NCBI GenBank assembly: GCA_963514095.1
Contig: OY741267.1
Span: forward strand, 28,886,856-28,950,855
Source: Eutrigla gurnardus
Taxonomy: Eukaryota > Chordata > Actinopteri > Perciformes > Triglidae
Direction of reading: 5' to 3'
DNA: 64,000 nucleotides
Positions 27,000-38,626 of the stretch are shown here, one piece after another. The stretch's first letter is position 1. Every line of letters starts with the position of its first letter. The translations under genes and the position numbers were made by a program. The notes beneath the pieces were generated by a model. The model was not told the origin of the DNA. It did not search any database and saw only the letters and a program-made list of their open reading frames with translations.

Positions 27000-27215
27000 C
27001 CACAGGGGCCAGTACTGTCACGGTGCTGTCAGCGCCGGGTGCTCAGGGCCCTAAATGAAGGCATCAAGCGCTCTCATCCCCCGCTGTAATAAAAACCCAG
27101 TCAACAAGCCCCCGCCGCGGGCAACACATAATGGGCTTTTTATTTCCGTTTGGTCGCCCCAGCCTGCGGAATTAAAGCCCCGTTTGGTGAATGGAGGACA
27201 AGGTGGCCCCAAGGT
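27000..27215. promoter_or_regulatory. Candidate conserved non-coding element, GC-rich
   Basis: Unique GC- and CpG-rich block with AT-rich cores (CTGTAATAAAAACCCAG, CATAATGGGCTTTTTATTTC). It is partly open in short frames but lacks splice sites. Inferred from composition only. Confidence 0.28.
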
Positions 27216-28647
27216 CACTGGGAGAGCTGGAGGGTGAGGAGGACACCTTTAGGTTTCACACCAAGACCCAGAAAATTAAAGGTACTTAAACAGGATCAGT
27301 CTGATTCATATAAGATACCTTAAAGTGTATTTTCAAAGCCACTGTATATTATCTACAGATGAAAACATTTAGATAAGAAAAGGTCTGAATCTCCAGCTGT
27401 GGCCACAGACATCACGTTATATTTGAGCCATATATGTTTTTAGTCTAAATAAGGTTCCAAATATCAGCTCCTTGTTGCATTATCATCTTCAAAACACACA
27501 TGAAGTTGAAACTACAATAACCTACTTACAGTAACTTTAAATACACTCACTTTTTTAAAACTAAACACGTCTAATCCTCAAGTACAATAATTGTGAACTC
27601 TAGAGCAAGAAAAAAAACGCCTGAAAGTTAAGTGAGCACTGAATATGTTTCATAGCAATCAGGATGTTTGTTATTGTGGCCACTTCTAGGAAAAAAAAGC
27701 TGAACTGAGGCTACGAGGAAAGCAAGCCTCACTTGCTGCGCTTCTGGCGTCACATTAATGAGGAGCGTAGTTTGGCAGCAGCCCAACAAATCCTCCGTGA
27801 CCTCCGGTGATCCCATTTACCCTACCTGCCCCGGTTTAGGGGGCGACAGGAAGCAAACGATCTCTGCTGACAAGGTCAGAGGTCGGCCCGTGTTGTTGTG
27901 TCGGAGCGGGCTAACTGGCGGCGCGTGTGTGTTGAAGGCATGTTGTGTTTTGCGTGAGGGAACAGGATACTCCGTGTGGTGGTATCCGGTAATGAGAGGA
28001 GCAGCCTGTCGACAGCGACAGGTGTCTTGTTAGGTCAGAATTAGCAAGGCACGCATGCACACGCTTACACACCTGCAGGCCGCCATCTGGTAAAGCTCTG
28101 GAGAAACACACACGCCGCTTTTGTTTTTGTAGCCGACAAGATCACCCAGCGTGGTTGGATTCTTCAGTAAACTATTAGCCATCGGTTTAGATAAATCATT
28201 TCAAGTCCACCACTAGAATTGACTGAAAGAAAGATTCAGACATTATTATTGTGTCCACATTTTATGTTTAACCAGGTAATTAATTAAGAAATAAATATTG
28301 CTGTTATCATACAATTGACTAGAATGGGTGGAGTGGTTGATTCTGGGTTTGTACCAGTCTATGGAATAATATCTGATGTACATTAAACCTGTTTTTCTAT
28401 CAGATTTCATCTGATAAAACCCCCAAAATAAGTCAAGTAATACAAAAAAAAGATTGAATTTTGGTGGGCATTTTACAATATTTCAATGTATTTACCTAAG
28501 TATACTCGACAGGAAATGAACTCCCATGACGCCCATGTTCATGCTATAGTACTTTGGTCTGGGCTGCTTCTGTAGTTTGGGCCAGCATTGCTGTTTATAT
28601 TTCAATGGCTTGACTTGTTCCCATGTTCAGGGAAATAAACTGCAGCG
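27216..28647. other. Unique non-coding stretch
   Basis: AT-rich in 27260-27620 and 28150-28500, with a more GC-rich block between. No recognised repeat or gene. Confidence 0.5.
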
Positions 28648-29034
28648 TATGGCCAAAACGGTGTGGACACACCTCTGATACTTTTACGTAACTTTTGGTC
28701 TGGGGGGCTTTTTTTCATGGGTTAGACCTTTGGCCTCCTAGTTTAAGACAATAGTGGGCTTCCAGCTCTTTGGTGTGTGGAAGGTTTCTCCAGTTTAGTG
28801 TGGTAGAAGCTGATTGACCCAAAGGGAACTCCATCTCTATCTGACACCTTTGGGATGAATTGGAACAGCGACTCTTTTCTCTTTTGGCCGAATGACAGCA
28901 AAATCACTGTTTCTAAATCTGGTGCAAGGCCTATTCCAGAAAAATGGAGTCTGTTGTGAAACCATGATGACGCCTGTAGTTGTGGACTTTCAACACTCCC
29001 ACACGGCTGTGATGTGTCACCTACTTTCGACCAC
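28648..29034 (+). mobile_element. Tc1/mariner-derived remnant, both ends visible
   Basis: The left end reads TATGGCCAAAACGGTGTGGACAC and the right end, about 385 bp later, reads TCACCTACTTTCGACCACA. These look like decayed inverted copies of the TGGCCAAAAGT...GTGGACACC terminus I recall for a common fish Tc1/mariner family. Internal segments keep the family's order: a GGTCTGGGG...CTTTTTTTCATGGGTT block, then CACCTTTGGGATGAATTGGA at 28845, which encodes HLWDELEQRL as in the C-terminal part of Tc1-type transposases, then a GCAAGGCCTATTCCAGAA block. The N-terminal coding part is missing, so this is an internally deleted, inactive copy. Identification is from memory of the family. Confidence 0.7.
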
Positions 29035-29217
29035 AGGCGGAGCGGGGGAGGCTAGATGTCGGTTAAAGTGAGCTGTTTGACAAAAGTTGACGTGGCAGGT
29101 TTTCTCTAACAAATAGACTTGGAAGAGATCCGCCATTATGGAAGTGGCTAACCATCACTGAAGTACTTAGTGAATGTCTCCTGATAACGCCAGCTAGACT
29201 CCCTTTTAGGCGATACT

Positions 29218-29795
29218 TTACTTAATTGAGTGTGAAACCTTTATCACTATCAAGACGGAGAGGGGGGAGAGAGAGGGATGGATGGATGAAAAAAAGAAAG
29301 AGGAGGAGGGATGGTGGTAGAGGATGAAGGAGAGGACAGGAGACTTAAGAAGAGGAGAGAAAAAGGGGGAGAAAGGAGAAGACGACGGAGGAGGTGAATG
29401 AGTGTCCCTCACCAGATGGAGTGGTCATATAGGCAGGTACCCTCCAAATGAACCTCCACCCCTCCCCTCGTATTAACCCCCATCCCCTCCACCCCCAGTA
29501 TACTGAACCCCACCACTCCGTCATGCTATTACCTCCCTGTCTCTTTCATTATCTGCCGTGAACTCTGGGTAACCTCGTCGCGGCCATTCTTTATGTCACG
29601 AGCGGCAACGCGAGCCGTGATTTAGGCCCATCCAGTCCACCTAATTTGATTTCATCATCACGGGGCGCAGCGGGAAATAGGGGGGAGGAGGGTTATGTTG
29701 TGGGAGAGGAGGGGGCGAGAAGGGAAGGTGGAGGTGATGGTGGTGGAGGGTTTGGAGGGAAAGAGGTAAAGGGACCTCGGGAGGGGAGGGGGGTC
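29218..29795. other. Two purine-rich tracts flanking unique sequence
   Basis: The + strand is strongly purine-rich at about 29250-29400 and 29675-29795 (GGAGG, GAGAG, GGGGA runs). The middle (about 29540-29660) is unique and CpG-containing. Confidence 0.75.
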
Positions 29796-29799
29796 ACAT

Positions 29800-29935
29800 T
29801 GGTAAGCGTTAGCCAAACGACTTGAAGAGGCTAATAAAGTAATCAAGGCCTTCGTTACATGGCCATAATATTCGCCCTAAAACACTGATAACTATTACCG
29901 GGCCCAATTATTAGCTAACATTAATAGCTTTTTCC
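29800..29935. promoter_or_regulatory. Candidate conserved non-coding element
   Basis: Repeat-free block with dense ATTA/TAAT cores (GGCTAATAAAGTAATCAAGG near 29830, CAATTATTAGCTAACATTAA near 29905) between a purine-rich and a pyrimidine-rich stretch. This resembles vertebrate developmental enhancers in texture. Conservation not tested. Confidence 0.3.
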
Positions 29936-30617
29936 TCCTCTCCTCTCCTCTGGTTTTTGCCTTTGCCCTGTCTCACACTTTTACTCTTTCATTTCTTTAA
30001 TATCTTTCCCTCTATTTAGGCCAACAGAGGCAAACTTGTCACACTTTAAACAGCAGTTTACATCAAAGTAGACAGATATATATATTTTGTCATACCTCTG
30101 GATGAGTCTAACTCATTCATTTCAGCATCATGTCATCGAAACGTCACGGGTTACATGTTTCTGTCGGATCGGAAAACGCTTCAATGTGTTGTTGTGGAAC
30201 GCTCTTTGTATCTCATTTCCTACAAAATCAATGCTCCTTTTTTTCCATCTTTCATAATCTTGTGAATATAAAACACGTTGTCAGCAAGGAGCGCTGACCG
30301 AGCTGCGTTGTTTGACGCCTTGGCGGGCAGAGCAATGATAGGGCGTCCTTATTTGCTTATTTGGGTCATTTTTTAAGGGAAATGTTGGAGAACTTGTTAA
30401 ATTATTTTTTTGTAATGTTTTTATTGCATATGATTTAATAGTTTTAAAGCAAGAAAGCTTGCAGACTTCATGTATTGTCTATTCATCTGTTTATATCATT
30501 TATCAAAGTCTTTCAGGCCGACCAGCTCATGTGACAATTAGCCGATGCAGAGAAGAAATAAAAGCCTGACACTCAACAGCTGCCGATACCATGTTTTCTA
30601 CCGGTGGCACTTCCTTT

Positions 30618-30620
<3 letters not shown>
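29936..30620. other. Unique AT-rich stretch, no gene seen
   Basis: Begins with a CT-rich tract (to about 30015), then AT-rich unique sequence with no recognised feature. Confidence 0.55.

Positions 30621-30684
<64 letters not shown>
30621..30684. repeat. (CA)n microsatellite, ~64 bp
   Basis: Perfect CA tract read directly, followed by a short ACAGACAC-type degenerate tail to about 30730. Confidence 0.97.
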
Positions 30685-30686
<2 letters not shown>

Positions 30687-30730
30687 AGACAGACGCGTAC
30701 CCTCCTCTAGTTTGACACACAGACACAGAC

Positions 30731-31809
30731 ACTGTCATTGCGGGTAATCATCAGCCATTAGGATACATGGAGAAAGACAACAAAGCAAAGTGTCTTCATA
30801 GCCCAACCGGCTATTATCTTTCACTCAATGCACCATAAAGGAAAGGAGAGTTTAGAGAGTCGGCACTGTTAAGGCCAATATACGTAGTTAACTTTGAGTT
30901 GAGCCTCAGATGAAATTACGTTATGTCTTTGTTAGCCTGTTAACGGTGAGGAGAGGAAGGAAAAACAGACGTTCAAAGAGAACGTCTAGACAGATAAAAA
31001 AAAAAAAAGAAATAACACATAGAAATGATACTCTTCTTCCTCCCTGGGTTCTTCGACACTAGGCTAGCAAACTGCCAGCTTGTGTTTGAATTGACGTCCA
31101 AGTGCAAAGAGGCATCTAATTCAACTTAAAAGAATATTCTGTGAAGAAACCAACACTTGGAGCGGGAAAAAAAAGAAAGAAAGAAAGAAGACACGGATTG
31201 AATACGAGGCGTTGATTGAATACAAATCTATAGGTAATGACATCAGTATTTCGTGGTGAAAACGGGAATCATCTATCAAAGTCAGAGCTGAGGAGAACGC
31301 CTCTTCACTCTTCAATATAACTCTTTGACGGGAACTACATGGTAATGCATAACGATCGCTGGAATGTGATTATCTTCCAGAGGGGGGGGGGGTGAGAAAA
31401 AAAATGGCCATCTATTTTCAGAGTGTTTGAGAGTGTTTGAGTGTGTGTAACAAAGTCAACCCAGACACTTGTGCAGACCTCTCCTGTTCCAGAAAGGGTA
31501 TTTTATGCTCTACATAAGCACTCCCGCACACACACAGTGGCTGATTGTTATAGAAGCTATTCACCAGTCAGTCAATAAGCCGCCAACTGCAGCCATTCAC
31601 TGGATGCATGTGGGTTTGGGTGCAGATCTGTGCTTGTTGTACATGTCTGCATTTAGGGTTCTAAGCATGTACTTGTGTGACAGCAAACAGTTTATGTGTC
31701 TGTACTGCTACAACAGACTCGCAATTGTGTCAGTGACAGCTTACGTTAGCATGTAGCACCTAAGCTAACCCAGCGGACTGGGAGCAGCTATCCTAACAAC
31801 CTGAGACTG
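30731..31809. other. Unique stretch with small AAAG and A-rich runs
   Basis: A 12-A run at about 30998 and AAAG repeats at about 31167-31190. A short tandem GAGTGTTTGA occurs near 31421-31441. No gene recognised. Confidence 0.55.
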
Positions 31810-32040
31810 AAGGGGCCGTGTCCCAATTCAGCGTCCGCATCCTTTGGAGGATGTGGTTTAGGGTTATTTTCTCATAGACTTCTATACAATCCTTTCCAAC
31901 CAGAGGAGTCGCCCCCTGATGGCTATTAAGTAGAACGCATGAATGCAAGGTCGAGGCACTTCCACGCTTGCTTCACTTTTCAGACCTGGAGGTGGAGCTC
32001 ACTTATTAACACGTGGGAGTTGCATCCTGTCACTACAGTT
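31810..32040 (+). mobile_element. Degenerate percomorph interspersed repeat
   Basis: Motifs in order: GTGTCCCAATTCAGCGTCCG, CTCATAGACTTCTATACAAT, GGAGTCGCCCCCTGATGGCT, and TTCACTTTTCAGACCTGGAG. I recall this order from a very common percomorph repeat. No coding capacity and no clear class; the first motif may belong to a separate DNA-transposon end. Name and class not assigned. Confidence 0.55.
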
Positions 32041-32135
32041 CCCCGTTATCGTTATGCTAAGCTAAGCTCATTGACGGCTGGTTGTAACTCCAAACTGAAC
32101 GCACCGACATCGACTTTCATTTCATTTAATACATT
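32041..32135 (+). mobile_element. Fragment of the 'GCTAAGCTAAGC' repeat family, copy 1
   Basis: TTATGCTAAGCTAAGCTCAT is followed by GGCTGGTTGTAACTCCAAAC and GCACCGACATCGACT, the same order as in the family represented at 38068-38205 (reverse) and 49450-49612. It abuts the previous repeat, so the two may form one composite insertion. Confidence 0.45.
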
Positions 32136-32785
32136 TCAGGGAAATGTGTGTCCAGCGGTTGGGACACAGCCTTCCATGCAGTTCATTGCTCTTCTTTCAA
32201 TGAAGAAATAGGTCTGATAGAACTGATGCGACTGCAGCATCTATGCTAACCTCTTTGTTTCGTCAAACAGCGGCCTCAGCGTCGCGTCAAACACACCTAA
32301 AGCACGACTGTAGCAGACAGTAGCTGATTGGGTTCGTGCACCGCTGGTCCGTACACAAACACTCGAAGCCTGATGAGGGATTCTCGTGTGATATTGTGAC
32401 AACCAGCTGCTATCTGATGTGATCGCATCCTGTTGTTTAAACCGATTTTCTTTGGAAATCTTGAAAAAACAAGCACACCTGCAACAAGAACATGGACGCA
32501 GAAAGAATGGGAGCAGAATTTAAAAAATCGTATTATAACCGATAGGAACGATGGCCAACACTGAGGAAATAAGATAAACTGCACCTTTGAAGTGACGTCT
32601 TACCTGCGTGCATTACTATTATTGTAAGTGCACATTCTCTCCAAGAGAACCCCTGTTCGGTGAGAAGCACCGCTGCTGCAGCAGCAGAGCAAACATCCAA
32701 AACGTGACACTTCAGTGACGACTAAATATTTAATCAGTGCCAGTTATTTTCTGCCAGGTTATGCCTCCATCTGGGTCGCAGCCGA

Positions 32786-32835
<50 letters not shown>

Positions 32836-33648
32836 CCTCAAAATGAAGGATTAGAAGAAAGGACCGTCTGCATTCCTCTCTGTGTTTTTCACTCACACAC
32901 TCGGTTTTCCTGCGCTTACACTGGCATCATTACTACCACGCTGCTGTATGCGAAGACCATATGTTCAATTTAGCCAATGCCAAGATACCATTGATAGTGA
33001 TTATAGCCGTGATGATGATGTGTGTATGAGAGGGAAACACGGAGGGCGGTGGTTCGCTGCATGAGTCACCGCGCAGCGTATAGGGTTATGTACGAGTGCA
33101 TATTCAGTCTCTGTGTTCCATTTTATTTAAAGGGGGGGTTAAATGGGGAATATGTATTCATTTAGAGGGCGTCGGGGTCACAGACGGCGGGCCTTTAACT
33201 CATCACAGAAGTGTCATTTTATCTTTGATTTTAGGACAAAAAAAAGACAAAAACTTACCTGAGAGAAGAAGCCGAGGAGAAGGAGAACACATGGAAACAG
33301 AGAGAAAGAGAGAGACAACGTTAGGAGCATTACTCAGCAACATATGGCCTGTGTTTCCACCATCCAGCCTCTCTGAAACCATGTAATGATCTTTATATGA
33401 AAAAAGGACTTATTTCACAGCGCCGCAAGTTGACCGTAAATCCAAAGTCACATTATTCCCCACCGCAGTAATTATGTGAATAGCATGCATGTCAACAGTT
33501 ATATGCATGTCCTGTTTGAGTGTGTGTACGTGTGCGAGGGTGTGCAGCTTTTTAATGCCATCCAGCAACACAGAAAAACCTTGTTAAATTCGAGTCGGGG
33601 AACAGACGCACTCCACGCGACCGCAAGCCCTCCCTCCTCCCTCTGTGT
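32136..33648. other. Unique stretch with one TG tract
   Basis: TG microsatellite at 32791-32834. The rest is unique with no recognised gene; frames of 60-96 codons lack coding features. Confidence 0.55.
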
Positions 33649-33680
33649 CCCCCCCACCACCACCACCACCACCACCCCCC
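33649..33680. repeat. (CCA)n trinucleotide repeat with C runs
   Basis: About eight CCA/CAC triplets bounded by C homopolymers, read directly. Confidence 0.92.
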
Positions 33681-34041
33681 CTCTACCTCCACCCACCCCC
33701 TTTACTGTGGTGTAAACACAGATTGTTAGGTTAGGGGTTAAAAGTGTTGTGCTTAGATTCTCTCAGCACTAATCTGATTTCTCCTCTCTTTGCGCGTCTA
33801 TATTTATTTGGTTTTGTCAACACTCACGTCTCCCTCTCTTTCCCCCTCTCCCTCTCTCTCTCTCCTCTGCCAGTGTATTGATCGTTGCTAATGGATTGGC
33901 TCTGATTCCGGAGACGTCTAACATGCTTTCCTATCCTCTTATTTTCACCCGGGGAAATCAATGAGGAAAGGCCTGCAAATTTAGACAGGATCAGGTTTTA
34001 AGGAATCTACAGCGAGACACAGCCCACCGGAGTGTGAGGAG

Positions 34042-34043
<2 letters not shown>

Positions 34044-34083
<40 letters not shown>
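34044..34083. repeat. (GT)n microsatellite, ~40 bp
   Basis: Perfect tract read directly. A short CT tract lies upstream at about 33850-33864. Confidence 0.96.
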
Positions 34084-34086
<3 letters not shown>

Positions 34087-34424
34087 AAACAATATGTGGC
34101 TTTATGTTAAAGACGCACATGTTTGCAGGGATTTTGTGGGGAAAGATGACCTGCAGTCTGTGATCACAACAGGGAAGTGAATACACACGGTGGAGGGAGT
34201 GGAGGAGCACCGGGATCGGTTGTGGGTAAAGAGGTGTGTGTTCAGAGAGGAAACCATTCAATGAAATAATGTCTTCTTGATACTGTTATAAAAACCAGAT
34301 GTCTGCTGGGTAATCAGTATGGTCCAATGTCAAATCTCTATTTGATCATGTGATGAGACAATGAGATTTACGGTAGCTTGTTGAAGTGGACTTTTGGGTA
34401 TTGTTTTTACCAATTTGTTTCAAG

Positions 34425-34510
34425 ATTTTTTCAAGATTTTTATTGTCATGAAATCGCCAGCAATGCAAGCATTTGTTACCAGTAATGTAATTCTAGCAGT
34501 TTCTAAAAAC
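34425..34510 (+). mobile_element. Possible retroelement tail fragment
   Basis: CAAGATTTTTTCAAGATTTTTATTGTCATG resembles the AAGATTTTTATTGTCA motif I recall near the 3' ends of fish LINE/SINE copies. Only the motif is visible; boundaries and class are uncertain. Confidence 0.3.
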
Positions 34511-35148
34511 ATGCTCAGACAAACAACTGACACCGCCTCAGCTACAAAACATTTGTATGTATATCTGAATTCACGGTGTACTGTACGGGCCGGGCGTTTA
34601 GATTTATGACAGCTGTAAAGATGTGCACCATACTCTGCCTATAAAATCATTAGATTTTATGTGGGTTTAGCCTCAGCTGTGACCCTGCATTCATTTCTAG
34701 ATCGTGTTTGAATATCAGTGGTGGGGATTTATTTACTCCAGTTCTGAGCTTAAACATTTTAGATGGAAAATCTGATACTTTGCAGATTCTACAACAAAAC
34801 ACATATCCTTTAATAAAATATCACATCAGTCCATAGTGATGAAATAAAACAGGCATCTCAGGGTGATATTTCTGTCCATGTATTGACATCGGGGCGCTAC
34901 ATGTCCACACGCTATGACACTATGAATAGCAGTTTGACATTAATCGATGAATAGATCATTCACACCGATACCATACAGTATCTCTCTCTCTCTCTGTGTA
35001 TCAATGTCTCTCTCCCACCGTGTTTCCTTTGTCACTTGGTGATAATTCGACCAAAAAAATGTCTAACGGGAGAGTTTGATCTTGCTCTACTCCTTTGACC
35101 TTCATTCACCGTGTGGTAACATGTGGCTGGCTGCACAAATAAACACAT

Positions 35149-35149
<1 letters not shown>
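34511..35149. other. Unique AT-rich stretch
   Basis: No gene or repeat recognised apart from a short CT tract at about 34980-34995. Confidence 0.55.
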
Positions 35150-35188
<39 letters not shown>

Positions 35189-35295
35189 AGAAGAGGGATG
35201 AACATGGACAGAGACAGAGGTCCCCACTGCTGCTCAAACAACGGATGGAGCTGTGTTAAATCTGAGAAGGCAATCAATGACCAATGAGGAGTGTG

Positions 35296-35364
<69 letters not shown>

Positions 35365-35693
35365 CACGCAGGGGGCAGAAGGGCCCAGCAGGTTTGAAAC
35401 TCTATCCCGGGGCCAGATCATTTATAAATGGGAGGATATTGATGACTTCAGCGTGTGCATGTGTGTGTTTGTGTGTGTGCGTGTGTGTGTGTGTACGTGT
35501 GTGTGTGTGTGTGTGCGTGTGTAGGTGGGAAGATATCAATGTGCTCCCTGCCTCTTCACACAGCAGAGCAAATTGGAGAAGTTGTCAGGAGTCACAACAT
35601 GAGGGGCCAGCCAGGGGACGGAAAGGGCTGCAGGCAGGATGGCGCTGAGCTGATGGTCTGAACATGAGGACGACCTGGGGCAGGATGGGACCT

Positions 35694-35735
<42 letters not shown>
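35150..35735. repeat. CA tract then three TG tracts
   Basis: CA at 35150-35186, TG at 35298-35361, an interrupted TG/CG tract at about 35455-35522 and TG at 35696-35735. The last runs into the 15-bp minisatellite through a short G run. CA and TG tracts about 110 bp apart are mutually complementary. Confidence 0.95.
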
Positions 35736-35738
<3 letters not shown>

Positions 35739-35740
35739 GG

Positions 35741-36032
35741 GGCTTCGTACTGCTTCCCAGTACGAAGCCGCCCAGTATGAAGCCTCCCAGTACGAAGCCG
35801 CCCAGTACGAAGCCGCCCAGTACGAAGCCTCCCAGTACGAAGCCTCCCAGTACGAAGCAGTATGAAGCCTCCCAGTATGGAGCAGTATGAAGCCTCCCAG
35901 TACGAAGCAGTATGAAGCCTCCCAGTACGAAGCAGTATAAAGCCTCCCAGTACGAAGCCTCCCACAACGAAGCCGCCCAGTACGAAGCCTCCCAGTACGA
36001 AGCCGCCCAGTACGGAGCCTCCCAGTACGACC
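35741..36032. repeat. 15/10-bp minisatellite with an inverted first unit
   Basis: From 35758 the array holds fifteen 15-bp units (consensus CAGTACGAAGCCTCC or ...CCGCC) interleaved with four 10-bp units (CAGTACGAAG) that lack the last five bases. It ends in partial units near 36032. The left edge, 35741-35752, is the exact reverse complement of the start of the array (12 bp) with a 5-nt loop. All three minus-strand frames stay open through it and give Tyr-Trp-Glu-Ala-Ser-type, Gly-Gly-Phe-Val-Leu-type and Gly-Arg-Leu-Arg-Thr-type repeats. The 194-, 126- and 157-codon frames arise from this and are not supported as genes. Confidence 0.95.
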
Positions 36033-36981
36033 AGTCTGAGCTGCTGCCCACTGAGCAGTTATCATTACTGATGCCCTTAAGGGCGTTTGAGAGGAGATTA
36101 GGGTGAAAATATTTAACCAATAGATATCGCCATGAAGTGTTCTAAAATGTTATGTTGAAATATGCAAATGAGATATTATCTTACTAAACATGTACTAATG
36201 TTGCATAAACTTCCATAAGAGATTAAACCAGGCTCAACTTTTTTTTTTTCATTTTGTAGAGATATTAGAATCAAAGGTTTGTTTTTGTTTGTATCTCTAC
36301 ATTCATCAGAAACTACCATCAACAGCAAACATAAATGTTTATGGGTAATAAAATGTATAGACCAGGCTATGAATGATAAACTAACCAGAATATAGAAAGG
36401 AATGAATCTGAAAGGTTTGGTGTGTGTACTGAAGTGGAGATGAAAGATTTGTCAAGTAAAATGTTTTGAAGACACTTCAGGTTAATAGGTTAATAATAAC
36501 AACGAGAAATATCACTTTGAAACTTCCCCGTTTACATTTTCATGTGTAAATATGCAAATAAGCCATGATGTAACACATCCGTTGGGTGCATTAAGGATGT
36601 TTCCTTCTTTACGCTTGTCTAAAAGGAACATCCACAGGTTTCCATCTGCAGCAGCCACACGAAGACAGCAGTGATGGACACTTTTAGTGGGATGTAGAAG
36701 TTGGATAAATGGAGGATGGAGGGGCCCGAAGCCGCCCCCCCCCACCTCTCCTCAGAGCTGCTTTCACCCCCCCAACACTTTCACTCTCCCACACACAGCA
36801 ACAGAGTGGCTGCTGCTTTGTCCTCTTACACAAACATTCCCACAGAAAAGAGGCAGAAAACCATTTACCCCCCTTTTACTTACTACACCCTCCCTCCCCC
36901 GTCCACCCTTCCTGCCCTCTCAGAGGTTGTATTGGGGCAGAAAAGAGTATCCCGCCTCACTTTCTCCCTCTTTGCCTCCCT

Positions 36982-36988
<7 letters not shown>
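36033..36988. other. Unique stretch, no gene seen
   Basis: AT-rich up to about 36560, then C-rich (36730-36990). Open frames of 117-209 codons starting at 36687-36709 extend into the CA tracts and are low-complexity. Confidence 0.55.
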
Positions 36989-37026
<38 letters not shown>

Positions 37027-37130
37027 TACGAACATATGCGCACATACAAACTGAACCCACCCGGTCAACAGCTGTACATGAGGTGACAAATTGGGGTCTT
37101 TGTCTGCTTAAAGGGGGGTGGGGGAACCCC

Positions 37131-37210
<80 letters not shown>
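36989..37210. repeat. Two (CA)n tracts
   Basis: Perfect CA at 36989-37023 and 37138-37210 (~73 bp). Confidence 0.96.
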
Positions 37211-37212
<2 letters not shown>

Positions 37213-38067
37213 GGCCATCCACCTCCATTGTAGCCAAGTTCCATTGCATACCAGACAATGCACGTTGCCCCCGATGTTTAAGAGGAGAAATATGGTGCTG
37301 CCTTTGTGGGAGGTAGAGAGCTTCAGTTCATTGAGGGAGTGATATAGAGACAGACAGATTAACAGGGAGAAAGACAGAGAGTGCATCAGACGGAGAAAAG
37401 AGGGAGCGAGAGGAGGGAAAGATGGATCAGCCGCTCACGTGGAACGGAGAGAAACGATAGGAAAGAACAGAAAAAAAGAGAGGAGTTGAGCAAAGCGTGG
37501 CTCGCAGAGAACGTGGCCACAAATAAATTGATAGGAGGTTCAACATCCTGTGAGGATTAACTTTAATTAGACATTTTCTGAACATACATTCAGTACATTA
37601 AACTGCTGGCATCCAGGCCTCAAATAAGTGAATTAAATGGATGTGGGGAAAGGGGTTAAGATGTTGGTAAAGACAGGAATTTCAACTTCACTCGTTGTGT
37701 TTTTTCTTCTTCTTTCTTCCCCCGTTAGTGCGGCAGGCTCAGTTACAAATGAGTCTCGACAAACCTCGTAAAGACGCCCGGAATAGACCCGACGTCTCAC
37801 CGCACCATTATTACACCAACGAAACACGGACAGACACAATCACTACTACAAATACCACTCGTATTATTAGTACTTTCACAGCTTTTCTTTCAATTACTGC
37901 TAATGCTACGATTACGGTCCCTAATATGCGGCTCTTTCTTCGGTTTCCATTCACAAAAATTCATATAAGCTTTGGAAGGAATACTGAGCTAATGCGCTAA
38001 AACGTTCCCCTTTTTTTCTCAGTAAAACAGCGCTAGTTTCTAATTTCCTTTCACCGCTCGATGAACA
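37211..38067. other. Unique stretch with a purine-rich segment
   Basis: About 37320-37490 is purine-rich with GAGAGAAA-type runs. No gene recognised. Confidence 0.55.
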
Positions 38068-38205
38068 TTTTGAGAAATATGCTTATTGACTTCCTTGCTC
38101 AGAGAAATATTAATATAGCTACGCTCATATGTGTCTGCTAAATATGAAGCTACAGCCAGGAAACTGTTAGCTAAGCACAAAGACTGGAAGCTTGGCTAGT
38201 TGTAG
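38068..38205 (-). mobile_element. 'GCTAAGCTAAGC' repeat family, copy 2 (reverse)
   Basis: TTTTGAGAAATATGCTTATT, then TAAATATGAAGCTACAGCCA, then AACTGTTAGCTAAGCACAAAGACTGGAA match, in order and on the reverse strand, the family seen at 49450-49612. I recall the family as a widespread percomorph repeat whose forward strand runs from TCCAGTCTTTATGCTAAGC to GCTGGCTGTAGCTTCATATT. Diverged; no coding capacity. Confidence 0.6.
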
Positions 38206-38591
38206 GCTTGCATCACTAGCCGACACATACTTTCCCATCAAAGCACAACTTATCATTTTGCAATGATGTTTTTTTAACAGATTAAATACGGAAACTGTAG
38301 ATGTGATGCTAAGTAGATTTGTTCAAGTTTGAATATGAAGTGTAGCTTTACATTTAGCACGCAGACATGAGAGTGACGTCCACCTCCTGTGTGAATGAGC
38401 AGAATATTTCCCAAAATTCATGTTCAAACATCTTCTGTGTTTTTCTAATGGATACCACGACTTTCTATCAATGAGAAAGAAAAAACAAGTCATTAATAAG
38501 CAAGTTATTTTAATCAATTATTGGTCGATTAACATTCTCACAGCGAGACAAAAGTGCACAGAAGCTCTACAATGATGCTGGGGATAGATTG

Positions 38592-38626
<35 letters not shown>

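Noticed and set aside
33728..33742. GTTAGGTTAGGGGTT considered as telomere-like repeat
   Set aside because: Only about two imperfect units; no (TTAGGG)n array.
35741..36032. Regular repeat array considered as a CRISPR
   Set aside because: Units are contiguous with no spacers, and the host is a vertebrate.
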